Positions 37,219-46,909 of a stretch of DNA of 64,000 bases are shown here, piece after piece; within the stretch, counting starts at the first letter, position 1, and each line of letters opens with the position of its first letter. Under the pieces are notes generated by a model. It was not told where the DNA came from. It worked only from the letters and a program-made list of their open reading frames with translations, and did not search any database. The stretch is from contig JBMNJC010000010.1 in assembly GCA_050951465.1 (NCBI GenBank), positions 62,001 to 126,000 of the forward strand, given 5' to 3'. Both the position numbers and the translations under genes were made by a program. This DNA is from JAAZHD01 sp012510895 (GTDB lineage Bacteria > Bacillota > Clostridia > Caldicoprobacterales > DTU083).

Positions 37219-37692
37219 ATGGCTAAGGAAGTTATGGAAAGACGGGCTTCCGACAACAAATACCTGCATAAGGACTTTCATAATTTAATGAATCTGGGAA
37301 TTGAGTATATCAGGGAAAAATACGGAGAGGATTCCGTAAGGGAGTATCTGGCCCGGTTCGCTAAAGCTTATTACGCGCCGCTTAAATCCGCTTTACTTAA
37401 AAAGGGCCTTATTGCGGTTAAGGAACATTATGAAAAAATCTATGAAACTGAGGAAGCTCTGGATTTTGTATCCATGTCGCTGTCAGAAGATGAACTGATA
37501 ATTAATGTTGAAAAGTGCCCTGCAGTTACTCATATGAGAAAATCAGGCGTAACTCCCTCGCCCCTTTATTATGAACTAATAAAAACGGTTAACGAGGTCA
37601 TCTGCGAGGAAACGCCATTTGGTTTTGAACTGTTATCCTATGATCAGGAAACAGGGGCATCAAGAGAAAGATTTTTCAGGAAAGATAAATAA
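37219..37692 (+). CDS. Small protein of unknown function, first of a pair
   Basis: A 157-residue soluble protein. The N-terminal half is helical (HNLMNLGIEYIREKYGEDSV), and a strand and CP motif follow (VEKCPAVTHMRKSGV near residue 95). Layout and the CP motif are reminiscent of ATC-hydrolase-like proteins and of the next gene, but this is a weak resemblance only. ATG 37219 has a GGGGG run upstream. It is 68 bases after the lyase. A role in the amino-sugar cluster is inferred from position. Confidence 0.55.
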   Translation: MAKEVMERRASDNKYLHKDFHNLMNLGIEYIREKYGEDSVREYLARFAKAYYAPLKSALLKKGLIAVKEHYEKIYETEEALDFVSMSLSEDELIINVEKCPAVTHMRKSGVTPSPLYYELIKTVNEVICEETPFGFELLSYDQETGASRERFFRKDK

Positions 37693-37718
37693 GCTTCATA
37701 GAGAAGGAGAGGAGCAAG

Positions 37719-38150
37719 ATGATTTCCTGTACGGAATTTATACCTGCTTACAGTGAATTATTTAAATATATTGAAGAAATTGACGGAGAAGAAGGTGTTC
37801 TTAAGTATTGGGAGCATATTTCCGATGAGGGATTAAACCAGTTAAGAGATCTGGTTAAAAAGCACGGAATACGAGGCTGCTTCCTTTACTGGTCCCACAC
37901 TTTAAATGAAGAGGCCGCCGATTTCACAATGACCCTGGATGAAGAAAAGGGCGAATTTGAAATTAAAATGCACTACTGCCCTTCCAAAGGCAGGCTGCTT
38001 GAGATTGACCATATAGAACCCTATCATAATTACTGCGGCCACTGCGATGTGCTGTACAGGAGGGTTCTTGAAGGCCTGGGCTATAAATATTATTATGACA
38101 TGTCAGAATGCAGCAAGGCCCGCTGCAGCCTGAAGGTAGTCAAAAAATGA
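37719..38150 (+). CDS. Small Cys-rich protein of unknown function, second of a pair
   Basis: A 143-residue protein with conserved-looking Cys/His residues: MHYCPSKGR near residue 87, YHNYCGHCD near 105, and SECSKARCSL near 128. These could bind a metal or form a thiol active site. The shape (helical N-terminus, then a CP strand, then a YCxHC segment) resembles the L-2-amino-thiazoline-4-carboxylate hydrolase family and, more loosely, the preceding gene. ATG 37719 follows AAGGAGAGGAG. I would not assign a reaction. Confidence 0.55.
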   Translation: MISCTEFIPAYSELFKYIEEIDGEEGVLKYWEHISDEGLNQLRDLVKKHGIRGCFLYWSHTLNEEAADFTMTLDEEKGEFEIKMHYCPSKGRLLEIDHIEPYHNYCGHCDVLYRRVLEGLGYKYYYDMSECSKARCSLKVVKK

Positions 38151-38233
38151 TAGCTGTGTGCAAAAACTAACTATATTAAATTTATCTGGTTCATGCTAAG
38201 CTGACACAAGAAACTAAAATTGGAGGCTTGCTA

Positions 38234-38993
38234 ATGAGTACAACAGTAGTGCAACAATACTTCAATAAGATCGTAAAGCACCTGGAGACCCTGAAAAATG
38301 AAGAGTATGAGAATATCCTGAAAGCTGCCGAGATGATAAAGGAACAGATCAAGCAGGATAAAATTGTCTATGCCTATGGTCCCGGCGGTCATTCCAATCT
38401 GGCTTCACAGGAGATATTTTTCAGGGCAGGCGGGCTTATGCATATAAGCGCTATTCTGGATGAGGGCACATTGCTGAGCAATGGAGCTTTGCGATCCATG
38501 GCCATAGAAAGAACCCCTGGTTACGGGAAAATAGTGATAGAAGACTACAACCTTAAGAAAGATGATCTGCTTATCCTTATAAACGCATATGGAATTAATG
38601 CTGCCTTAATCGATGCGGCACTGGAGGCGAAACGCAGGGGAGTAAAAATAATCGCAGTTACTTCAGTTGAACACGCCGTCAAATACGCCGCCGGATCATC
38701 CTGCAAGGCATCCGTCTAAGAAAAACTTATATGAACTGGCCGATCTGGTTGTAGACAGCAAAGTGCAGGTAGGCGATGCCGTAGTTGAGATAGACGGTCT
38801 GGACCAGAAGGTGGCTGCCATGTCTACCTTTGCCAATGCCTTTCTCTTAAATTCAATTGCAGCAGAGACTGTAAATGCCCTGGTTAAGGAAGGCATTGTT
38901 CCCCCCATCTGGATGAGCGGTAACCAGACCGGCGGAGACGAAGCCAATGAAAAGCAGTACGTCAGATTCATCGGACGGATTAAGAAACTATAA
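38234..38993 (+). pseudogene. SIS-domain sugar-phosphate protein broken by a frameshift
   Basis: Sugar isomerase-domain protein (phosphosugar binding). The first part, ATG 38234 to about 38680, holds the SIS core YAYGPGGHSN and the helix through TSVEHAV. The continuation, TPPDHPARHPSKKNLYEL to MSGNQTGGDEANEKQY, is in a different frame and ends at 38993. One extra A in the AAA at about 38680-38684 explains the break; removing it gives the expected HAVNTPPDHPARHP join. The downstream part alone lacks a good ribosome site. It could be a true lesion or a sequencing error. RBS is TTGGAGG before 38234. Confidence 0.82.
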
Positions 38994-39013
38994 TTGTACA
39001 CCCCTGTATTTGA

Positions 39014-40132
39014 CTAAATATGATCTATATTGGGAATATGGATGGGCACAGGCAGAAGTTTTTCAAATAAACCCAGACTGTTATTGTATGCACAGGGCCC
39101 GCCAAAAAGAGTTGCTGCCAGCACAGGCCCTTCAAGCTCAATATACTTCTCGGTTTCCCTGCCTGGAACAGTTAAGAACTTAGATCCATCCCATACTAAG
39201 GTTGCCATCTGCCTGTTTTCTTTCCAGGTGCAGCCTATGGCAATTTCAAATGGAGGCAGATCCTTTGCCTTCTGTGCAAAATAAGGGGAGAGGGCTTCAC
39301 AAAGCTTAGGCCAATTGATAATTCTGAACATGCCCTGAGGACCTATTGTCCAGGAAGATGATGCAGCAGCCAGGCGCGCATGGGCAGGAGATGCAACTGC
39401 TTCCATTTCAAGTGAAGCCTTTTGTCCATTGGTCCACTCCATGGCTCCGAGGATAAGCTCTGCCTCTTTTCCTTCCGGTGAAACAATTTCCTGTATTATA
39501 AGGTCGCCCCTTGTTTCATTTATTGAGATGAGGTAAGATTCCCCGCCTGTAAACACCCGAACCTGAGGCCGGGCAAGAAGCAGTTCTATGGAACCCCGCA
39601 TTACCCGGTAGTCTAATGTTTCATGCAGTTTTTTGAGTTTTTCAGCCAAGGCAGGATCTTGTTTGTCGGCTTCTTCCACTTCCATGGGCCTTATGCCTGC
39701 CCGTTCCAGAGATCTCCTGGTAAACTCCAGTCTGTACTTATGTCCGCAGGTTTCATAACCCAGATGATTATACCGCTGCCTGTCGCCCCAGAGTACTGAC
39801 AGGGGAATCTGTTTTTCAGCCATAATCTCAATTGAGCGTTCCATAAGCCTGCCCATATATCCTTGTCCACGGCTTCCCGGGTCCACTCCCACTGAACCGA
39901 TGCCGCCCACAGTAACGACTGAAGGGCCGATCTTTATATCCAATGGGTAAGTGGTTACATTGCCGATGATTCCGCTCTGTTTCCTGATGATTAGAGACCA
40001 GTTTTTTGCTTTAGCCCTGCGATTGGGAAAGTTTCGTGCGTAGAAGCCGCGGCTGTGGCCGAAAGCCCGTTCCAGAAACGCCTCAAGCTCCTGATATTCA
40101 TCTCTTTTTGCCAATCTCATCTCTTCATGCAC
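39014..40132 (-). CDS. GNAT acetyltransferase (Eis-like, with SCP2-type C-terminus)
   Basis: A 372-residue predicted acetyl-CoA-dependent acetyltransferase. The N-terminal GNAT domain carries the acetyl-CoA loop GVDPGSRGQGYMGRL near residue 92. A second GNAT-like region and a C-terminal SCP2-like domain (WPKLCEALSPYF near 287) match the Eis family. Eis enzymes acetylate amines such as lysines or aminoglycosides, but the substrate here is unknown. The start is GTG 40132 or ATG 40120, with GGGGG upstream on the minus strand. It lies opposite to the sugar genes. Confidence 0.82.
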   Translation of the reverse strand: MHEEMRLAKRDEYQELEAFLERAFGHSRGFYARNFPNRRAKAKNWSLIIRKQSGIIGNVTTYPLDIKIGPSVVTVGGIGSVGVDPGSRGQGYMGRLMERSIEIMAEKQIPLSVLWGDRQRYNHLGYETCGHKYRLEFTRRSLERAGIRPMEVEEADKQDPALAEKLKKLHETLDYRVMRGSIELLLARPQVRVFTGGESYLISINETRGDLIIQEIVSPEGKEAELILGAMEWTNGQKASLEMEAVASPAHARLAAASSSWTIGPQGMFRIINWPKLCEALSPYFAQKAKDLPPFEIAIGCTWKENRQMATLVWDGSKFLTVPGRETEKYIELEGPVLAATLFGGPCAYNNSLGLFEKLLPVPIHIPNIDHI

Positions 40133-40380
40133 TGCAAAGACCCCCTTTAAATTAACAGCTATATTATATCACGGCAGAGCTGTAAGGCATCAATATAATC
40201 GATAATCGCTGTCTTAAAAGAAGGACTTCTGACATAAAAACAGAATTTTTACTTGTTTACAATTATCATATAAAAGAAATTTATTCAGACATAAGGACTA
40301 TTTGTTTTACATCTTCAGGCGTATGGCGTAAGGATCAGCTTAAGGCATGTCCCGGAACAGAAGGGAAGGGGGAAAATATA

Positions 40381-41550
40381 ATGAAAGCTTTTGTTAATGG
40401 AAAAATTGTCACCTCGGACAAAGTCATTGATAATGGGGTTTTGATCACGCAAAAGGACAGGATTTTAACGGTTATTGACTGTAAACATGAGAGGGCAGAG
40501 ATTCCGGAACAGGCAGAAATAGTTGATGCGGAAGGTTTTTATATAGCCCCTGGTTTTGTGGATATACACTGCCACGGCGGCGGAGAAAAATACTTCTTTC
40601 AGGACCCTGAAAGGGCCAGACTGCACCACCTGAGAGGCGGCACCACCTCGGTATGCGCCACTTTGGGATATACCTATTCCCATGAGGAGACACTGGAATA
40701 TGCGAAAATCATAATTGAGGCTTGTAAGAAAAAAGGAACCAATCTGGCAGGCATACATTTTGAAGGCCCCTATATCAACCCTAAGTTTGGCTCCAATTCC
40801 CACCTTACACGGCCAATTAACTCATCAGAGTATGAGGAGCTGTATGAACTGGCCAAAGGGTATATCCGGCAGTGGATGATATCTCCGGAGCTGGAGGGTG
40901 CTTCCGAATATGCCGACTTTATCCTGTCAAAGGGGATTGCCCTGGCCCTTGGCCATACAGGCGCTTCGCCGGATACAATCTATGAGTTTGTAGATAAGGG
41001 CGCTTCCATCATCACCCACCTCTATGATGCCATGGGCTGTCATCTTGGAAATGAGTCTGTAAAAATAACAGGAATAATTCAGGATACCGTAAGCGATGCA
41101 GTGCTTGCCGTGGGCGACAGGGTATATTGTGAAATCATTGCAGATTCCCTGGCCATCCATGTTAAGCCGGCTAATTTAAAACTGGTTTACCGCTGCATCG
41201 GGCCGGAAAGAACCATTCTTATAACCGATTCAACCATTGCCCGCCTTGATCAGTCCGGTTTTGGGAAAGATGATATAAGAAGCGCGCCGGACCTTAATTT
41301 TAACTTAAGCGGAGGGCTGTCCGGAAGCAAACTGACAATGGAAATGGCAGCGCGGAACTTTGTTAAGTATACAGGCGCAACCATTCCCGAAATAGTGAAA
41401 ATGGCATCGGAAAATCCGGCAAAAGCTGTCGGTATATATGATGAGGCAGGCTCCCTGGAGCCCGGCAAGCTTGCTAACATAATTTTATTCGATGATGAAC
41501 TTAAAATACATAAAGTATACTTAAGAGGAAACCTGGAGGTTGAAAAATAA
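40381..41550 (+). CDS. nagA: N-acetylglucosamine-6-phosphate deacetylase
   Basis: Metal-dependent amidohydrolase that deacetylates GlcNAc-6-phosphate to GlcN-6-phosphate, feeding the deaminase nagB at 6.1 kb. It has 389 residues. Motifs in order: VDIHCHGGG near residue 60, GIHFEGPYINP near 124, ALGHTGA near 188, THLYDAMGC near 206 and ITDSTIA near 280. ATG 40381 follows GAAGGGGGAAA. Two bases separate it from the following dehydrogenase, so the pair is co-transcribed. Confidence 0.93.
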   Translation: MKAFVNGKIVTSDKVIDNGVLITQKDRILTVIDCKHERAEIPEQAEIVDAEGFYIAPGFVDIHCHGGGEKYFFQDPERARLHHLRGGTTSVCATLGYTYSHEETLEYAKIIIEACKKKGTNLAGIHFEGPYINPKFGSNSHLTRPINSSEYEELYELAKGYIRQWMISPELEGASEYADFILSKGIALALGHTGASPDTIYEFVDKGASIITHLYDAMGCHLGNESVKITGIIQDTVSDAVLAVGDRVYCEIIADSLAIHVKPANLKLVYRCIGPERTILITDSTIARLDQSGFGKDDIRSAPDLNFNLSGGLSGSKLTMEMAARNFVKYTGATIPEIVKMASENPAKAVGIYDEAGSLEPGKLANIILFDDELKIHKVYLRGNLEVEK

Positions 41551-41552
41551 TT

Positions 41553-42542
41553 ATGAACATACTTGTAACTTTATCTGAAAGCGTAAAGAAGACATTTCTC
41601 ACTGAAGAAATAACCCGCAGGATTGAAAGCATGGGCAGTATAACCTGGAACAGCAGCATCCTGACAGAGGACGACTTAAGGGAAAACATTAAAGGCATTG
41701 ATATCTGCATCACAGGCTGGGGGACTCCCAGGTTTTCTGAAAAGGTGCTTGAAAATGCTGATTCCTTAAAGCTGGTTGCACATACAGCCGGAACTGTTGG
41801 ACACATGGTTTCGGATGAATTCTTTGCCCGGGGGATCAGAGTAGTCAGCGCCAACAAGGTTTTTGCGGAATCCGTTGCAGAAAGCGTTATAGGATATCTG
41901 TTAACTGTCCTGAGGGACATACCCTATTATACTAATAAGATGAAATCCGGCGGCTGGAAGGATCCGGACTATTATAACAGGGGTCTTTTGGATCAGGAAA
42001 TAGGCCTGATAGGTTTTGGAGAGATCCCCAGGTATCTGGTTCCCATGCTGAAGCCCTTCCGGGCAAAGATTAAAGCTTTTGACAAATATGTGGATGCAGC
42101 AGCCATGGCAGAGTACGGGGTGGAGAAGGCGGCTATTGATGAAATTTTCGCCGCCTGTCCTATTATCTCGGTGCACCTGCCGGCCACTGAGGAAACCCGC
42201 CATATGATTGACAAAAAGCTGTTGGAAAGCCTCAGGGATGATGCTGTATTCATCAACACCTCCCGGGGCAGTGTAATAGATGAAGATGCTTTGCTTGAGG
42301 TACTTAAAAAGAAGACCGGAGTGAGAGCGGTTCTGGATGTATTCCAGAAGGAACCTCTGCCTGATAACAGCCCTTTCAGGAAACTGGACAATGCATACCT
42401 GATACCGCATATGGCAGGTCCGACGGTTGACAGAAGAAAGTATGCAACAATGGCTGTTCTGGACGATATTGATAATTTTATGAATAACAGACCCTTAATA
42501 CATGAAATTTCCGCTGAAAAAGCATCCCGGATGACCAGATAG
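41553..42542 (+). CDS. D-isomer-specific 2-hydroxyacid dehydrogenase
   Basis: NAD-dependent dehydrogenase, 329 residues. The Rossmann motif IGLIGFGEIPRYL occurs near residue 148, with the helix FINTSRGSVIDED near 231 (catalytic Arg), Glu in the FQKEPLP region near 264, and His in YLIPHMAGP near 284. It is the second gene of the nagA transcript (two-base gap). The ATG overlaps no ribosome site of its own except the AGGAAACCTGGAGG at the end of nagA. The substrate is probably a hydroxyacid linked to sugar use; unknown. Confidence 0.88.
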   Translation: MNILVTLSESVKKTFLTEEITRRIESMGSITWNSSILTEDDLRENIKGIDICITGWGTPRFSEKVLENADSLKLVAHTAGTVGHMVSDEFFARGIRVVSANKVFAESVAESVIGYLLTVLRDIPYYTNKMKSGGWKDPDYYNRGLLDQEIGLIGFGEIPRYLVPMLKPFRAKIKAFDKYVDAAAMAEYGVEKAAIDEIFAACPIISVHLPATEETRHMIDKKLLESLRDDAVFINTSRGSVIDEDALLEVLKKKTGVRAVLDVFQKEPLPDNSPFRKLDNAYLIPHMAGPTVDRRKYATMAVLDDIDNFMNNRPLIHEISAEKASRMTR

Positions 42543-42588
42543 AATGAAGTCTGCTATTGTTTAATATCAGAATGAGATCAGCATCATT

Positions 42589-45500
42589 TTATGGGCGCGG
42601 CTCCAGCACAAATTCAAATGTAAATTCAGGCTCGTTTAAGCGGTATTTTTCCAGGAGAGCCGGACCGCAGCTGTTGGAACCGATGCCGCTCTGGCGGTAA
42701 TCCAGGCAGAAGACAGTGTATCCTAACTTTTCCAGTTCGTAATTATGCTTTTTATTGGTCAGTTCTTCCTGGGTGTAATTGGATGCATTAAAGCTTATGG
42801 GCTCATTGACAGCTCCTGCAAATATTCCGCCGTCCCTGCCTTTTACAGTGACCCATTCACAGCCGTAATGGCTGCCGTTCTCCTGGGGCTTAATATAGTC
42901 TTCGTGCATCTCGGAAACAGGGGATGAAAAAGCTCCGATCCAGCCGGCTCTGCGCTTGTCAATATAGCTTTCATGAGGCCCGTATCCGAAATACTCAACC
43001 TGATTCATGGTTTCGGGCAGGAACATACGGATTCCGAATCTGGGCAGGAAGGGTGATGCGGCATTCTTTTTAACATCCATCCGGCAGGTTATCCGGCCGC
43101 TGCCCTCAATTCGCCAGCTGCTAGTAATATCCAGGTGCCTCTGCATGGAAACAGCTGATATGGACAGGGTTGTGGTCAGAATCAGGGCATTGTCATCTGC
43201 TTTGATCTCAGTTTCATATCCCCTGGAACCTGCAAGGTGGTAATGAGCCTTATACCATTCCTCCTTGATTCTTCGGTCATTATCAGTGGGAGCCCGCCAG
43301 ATATTATACTCCATGGGCTTTAGAAGTATGTTTCGATTGTTATGCACCATGGACTCAAAGGCTCCTGTCAGTTTATTATACACATACCGGAAATTGGCCC
43401 CTTCAATTACTGCATACCGGGCATCTTCGGTATAGGAAGGGCAGGGCTCATCTGCCTGTTTAAGAACCGGAGCCTGCCTGGACAGCCTTATCTGATCAAA
43501 GCCGACTTCATCTCCGATCGATACAAAGGGAGACTCTTTTCGGTTTAAGTAGATAAACCTGATATATTGATTGCCTTTTGGTGTGGGAAGACTGAGTTTA
43601 AATTCTGTTTTTCCGTGAGGAGGCAGGGAAAGAACGTTGGAATCCTGAATTTCACCGGCTTCGATGATCTTTCCTTCCTGAGTAATTTCATATGAGATTG
43701 AGACTGCATCCCCGAGCACAGTAAAGTCCAGCATATTGCGGACAATAAAGCTGTTTTCAGTTACTGTGCTTTTTTCTATTCTCACAGGCCTTATCACATT
43801 TTTATATTCCAAAAGCCCTTTGTGTACCCTGCGGTCAGGGTATACCAAGCCGTCTACGCAGAACTCGCCGTCGTGGGGATATTCTCCGAAGTCGCCACCG
43901 TAGCCGTACATGGGTTTTCCCTCTATGGTTGTTCCTCTGTACATGGCATGGTCGCACCATTCCCAGATAAAGCCTCCGACAAAATTATCATAGCGCTGAA
44001 TCAGTTCCTGATAGTCTTCAAGATCGCCTGGACCGTTTCCCATGGCATGGCTGTATTCGCACAGTATAAAAGGTTTCTTGTTCTCAGGATTTTCACAGTA
44101 TTCTTTAATATAGTCCAGGGTGGAATACATGCGGCTGTGGGTATCCAGGTTGGAATGATCCGGCACATGGCCTTCCGGATAGATATAATCTGACTCATAA
44201 TGGGTTAGGCGGGTGGGGTCGGCCTTTTTCAGATATTCCAGGGCAGCTTCAGCGTTGGGGCCGAAACCTGCTTCATTGCCCACAGACCAGAAAATAACAC
44301 TTGGGCGGTTCTTGTCCCGGTTGTAAAGGAGTCTGACACGATCAACCCAGGCTTCTTTAAATTCCGGGTGTGCGGCCATTTTATAATATTTAGCATCCTG
44401 GCCGTAAATGGCCACCACGCCGTGGGCTTCCAGGTCCCCTTCATCGCATACATAGAAGCCGTATCGATCGCAAAGCTGTAAGAAGTAAGGGGCATTGGGA
44501 TAATGAGAGGTGCGGATGGCATTGATATTGTGCTGCTTCATCAGGGCCAGATCTCTTATTATGGACTCGTATCCTACGGCAGGCCCTGCTAATGGGTCGC
44601 TGTCATGGCGGTTGACCCCTTTTATTTTGATCTTTTGGCCGTTGATCAGAATGCACCGGTTTTCAATAGTGATTTCTCTTATTCCTATTTCTTCTCCGAT
44701 AACTTCTTCTCCGGTGTCCATGATCAGGGTATAAAGGTTGGGCTGCTCAGCATTCCAAAGCAGAGGATTGTCAACAGAGATCTCAATTAAAGCTCCGCTG
44801 CTTTTTCCCCTGGCAATTTCTGTGCCCTCAGGGGATGTTAAGGTATATGAAACAGGGAAGGATTCACCCGGAAATGTAAGTTCAACCCTGATATCAGCGG
44901 TTTTTCTATTGTCTTTCAGGAAAGTATGTACCGTATAGTCCCTTATATGCTTTTTCGGGCGGTGGAGGATATATACATCCCGGAAGATTCCCGTCATGCG
45001 GAACTTGTCCTGATCTTCCAGGTAGCTTCCGTCGCACCATTTGAAAACCAGTACAGCAATTTCGTTTTCTCCGGCCTTCACAAAAGGCGTTATATCAAAT
45101 TCCGATGTCATGTGGGAAACCTGACTGTATCCCACGAATTTACCATTAATCCAGAGATAAAAACAGGAATCAACGCCTTCAAAATTCAGGTGCTGGGAAA
45201 AGTCTTTCTTATCTTCATCAAGAGCAAAGGAGCGGATATACAATCCACAGGGGTTGTTATGGGGAACGTAAGGCGGATCATAAGGGAAGGGATAGCGGGA
45301 ATTGGTATATTGATGGCGGTCATACCCCTGGGTCTGCCAGACTGATGGTACAGGAATCGGCTTCATAGGAGGGCGGGCTGTACCCGGAACCCAGTAGGCA
45401 TCCTCAATGTCATACATGCTTTCGAAATAGGCAAAATCCCAGCTTCCGTTTAAAAATTGAATACGTGAAGATGTGTTGCGGGCAATTTCAGGCTGTGCTG

Positions 45501-45594
45501 CAGCCGGGCTTTCGGCAGGCACAAAATAGGCACGCGGGGGCAGAGTTCCGATGTGAAGTGAATGGGGATCTTCATGGTAGATCTTAAACAGCAT
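42589..45594 (-). CDS. lacZ: Beta-galactosidase, glycoside hydrolase family 2
   Basis: Large cytoplasmic LacZ-type enzyme, 1001 residues, the standard length. Key motifs: IKGVNRHDSDP near residue 325, acid/base region WSVGNEAGFG near 438, nucleophile region LCEYSHAMGNGPG near 508, and a C-terminal LacZ small-chain domain with WRAPTDND near 765. ATG 45594 is preceded by AAGGAAGGTG on the minus strand. It releases galactose from lactose or from glycan side chains and stands next to nagA and the sialidase region, which suits glycan breakdown. No lacI-type regulator is adjacent. Confidence 0.96.
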   Translation of the reverse strand: MLFKIYHEDPHSLHIGTLPPRAYFVPAESPAAAQPEIARNTSSRIQFLNGSWDFAYFESMYDIEDAYWVPGTARPPMKPIPVPSVWQTQGYDRHQYTNSRYPFPYDPPYVPHNNPCGLYIRSFALDEDKKDFSQHLNFEGVDSCFYLWINGKFVGYSQVSHMTSEFDITPFVKAGENEIAVLVFKWCDGSYLEDQDKFRMTGIFRDVYILHRPKKHIRDYTVHTFLKDNRKTADIRVELTFPGESFPVSYTLTSPEGTEIARGKSSGALIEISVDNPLLWNAEQPNLYTLIMDTGEEVIGEEIGIREITIENRCILINGQKIKIKGVNRHDSDPLAGPAVGYESIIRDLALMKQHNINAIRTSHYPNAPYFLQLCDRYGFYVCDEGDLEAHGVVAIYGQDAKYYKMAAHPEFKEAWVDRVRLLYNRDKNRPSVIFWSVGNEAGFGPNAEAALEYLKKADPTRLTHYESDYIYPEGHVPDHSNLDTHSRMYSTLDYIKEYCENPENKKPFILCEYSHAMGNGPGDLEDYQELIQRYDNFVGGFIWEWCDHAMYRGTTIEGKPMYGYGGDFGEYPHDGEFCVDGLVYPDRRVHKGLLEYKNVIRPVRIEKSTVTENSFIVRNMLDFTVLGDAVSISYEITQEGKIIEAGEIQDSNVLSLPPHGKTEFKLSLPTPKGNQYIRFIYLNRKESPFVSIGDEVGFDQIRLSRQAPVLKQADEPCPSYTEDARYAVIEGANFRYVYNKLTGAFESMVHNNRNILLKPMEYNIWRAPTDNDRRIKEEWYKAHYHLAGSRGYETEIKADDNALILTTTLSISAVSMQRHLDITSSWRIEGSGRITCRMDVKKNAASPFLPRFGIRMFLPETMNQVEYFGYGPHESYIDKRRAGWIGAFSSPVSEMHEDYIKPQENGSHYGCEWVTVKGRDGGIFAGAVNEPISFNASNYTQEELTNKKHNYELEKLGYTVFCLDYRQSGIGSNSCGPALLEKYRLNEPEFTFEFVLEPRP

Positions 45595-45952
45595 ATACTA
45601 TGCACCTTCCTTTATACTTTATTTAATACTGCTTCATTAACAGCTGCATGTTATTATATGTCATATTTTTAAGAGCGGGCTTTATATCCTTTTTGTATCC
45701 GGTATTAGTTCTGCCGGCTTTTTATCAGCAATTCCATTTTACTAAATGCCGCTTCTCTTGTCCATAAACTTGCCATTTACAGCTGCACTTCCCTTTGTAG
45801 GGCATTAACCCTTGCCTTTGTTCCTCCTGCATATAAATTAGGCCGTATGACAGACTGAAAAAAAGGGAATTATAACAGCATAATTCATTGTTTGTTCACA
45901 TCTATTTACGTTTATATGATATAATACTAAGAGTAATAAAGGGAGTGGTTTT
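45595..45952. other. Divergent intergenic region lacZ-degV
   Basis: No gene is seen in these 358 bases. A perfect seven-base inverted repeat GAATTAT-AACAGC-ATAATTC (45867-45886) lies just before a weak promoter for degV (TTCACA at 45895 with TATAAT at 45920, 19-base spacer). The lacZ promoter should lie in the left half, but no convincing motif stands out. Confidence 0.5.
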
Positions 45953-46780
45953 TTGATACAGTTGGTAACAGACAGCACCTGTGATTTACCCAGAGAGATA
46001 ATAGAGAAATATAATATTACTGTTGTACCTTTGACAATACATATAGACGGGAAAGACTATCTGGAAAGCAAGGAGCTTTCTCCGGAAGAGTTTTATGAAA
46101 AGATGCAGAGGGCAGATAAACTGCCTAAGACTTCCATGCCTTCTCCGGCTGCATTTGCGGAAGTTTTTGATGAATTGTCAGAGAAAGGACCTGTGTTATG
46201 TTTAACCATATCATCGGGTTTAAGCGGCACATATAATTCAGCATGTCTTGGCCGCGACTATTCAAAAGGTGACGTACGGGTAATAGATACCTTATCCGGC
46301 TCGCTGGGGCTTGGAATTCAGCTTATTGAGGCCGGTGAGCTGATTAAGCAGGGAAAGGGCATTGATGAGATAGTTGATCATCTTAAGAATATGGCTGAGA
46401 GAACCAAGGTGATTATACTGCTGAATACCCTTGAGAATATCGTTAAGGGCGGCAGATTAAGCAAATTCCAGGGTTCCCTGGCTAAGCTGCTTGACATTAA
46501 GGTTATCTTGCACGGGGTAAACGGAAAAGTTGAGATTCTGGAGAAAATCAGGGGGAAAAAGAAATTTTTAAAAAGAAGCATTGAATTAATAGGGAATTTA
46601 AAAGAAGATTTTTCAAACACAATATTTGGCATTACTCATATCAATAACTTAAAAGATGCTGAATTTTTAAAGTCTGAAATTATTAAGAAATACAACCCGA
46701 AAGAAGTCATAATGAATTATATGGGAGCAACCATGGGCACATACGCAGGAGAAGAAGGTTTGATCATTTCCTTTTATTAA
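45953..46780 (+). CDS. DegV-family fatty-acid-binding protein
   Basis: Soluble lipid-binding protein of the DegV/FakB type, 275 residues, involved in presenting fatty acids to a kinase (FakA). Typical motifs are IQLVTDSTCDLP at the start, PKTSMPSP near residue 60, and TISSGLSGTYNSA near 86, whose Ser/Thr residues hold the carboxylate. The start is TTG 45953 behind AAAGGGAGTGG. No FakA gene is adjacent. Firm family call. Confidence 0.93.
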   Translation: MIQLVTDSTCDLPREIIEKYNITVVPLTIHIDGKDYLESKELSPEEFYEKMQRADKLPKTSMPSPAAFAEVFDELSEKGPVLCLTISSGLSGTYNSACLGRDYSKGDVRVIDTLSGSLGLGIQLIEAGELIKQGKGIDEIVDHLKNMAERTKVIILLNTLENIVKGGRLSKFQGSLAKLLDIKVILHGVNGKVEILEKIRGKKKFLKRSIELIGNLKEDFSNTIFGITHINNLKDAEFLKSEIIKKYNPKEVIMNYMGATMGTYAGEEGLIISFY

Positions 46781-46834
46781 CCCCTTAATTACAGGCTTTT
46801 CTCTTTCTTTTCATCAAGTTTCTTAATAATTTTC

Positions 46835-46897
46835 TTGCCTATTCTCTGATATGATGATAGTATAATTAATTGACTAATTGATTAATTCTAATCAATT
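46835..46897 (+). promoter_or_regulatory. Promoter and hairpin/operator ahead of rpsF
   Basis: TTGCCT (46835-46840) with TAGTAT 17 bases later, overlapping TATAAT at 46861. Just downstream, AATTGATTA-ATTC-TAATCAATT (46876-46897) is a perfect nine-base inverted repeat at the start of the transcript. Confidence 0.6.
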
Positions 46898-46909
46898 CAG
46901 ACATCCTTG

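Noticed and set aside
38660..38700. Programmed -1 frameshift in the SIS gene
   Set aside because: There is no slippery heptamer or downstream pseudoknot-like structure; re-pairing after a slip at GTC AAA would be poor. A mutation or read error is simpler.
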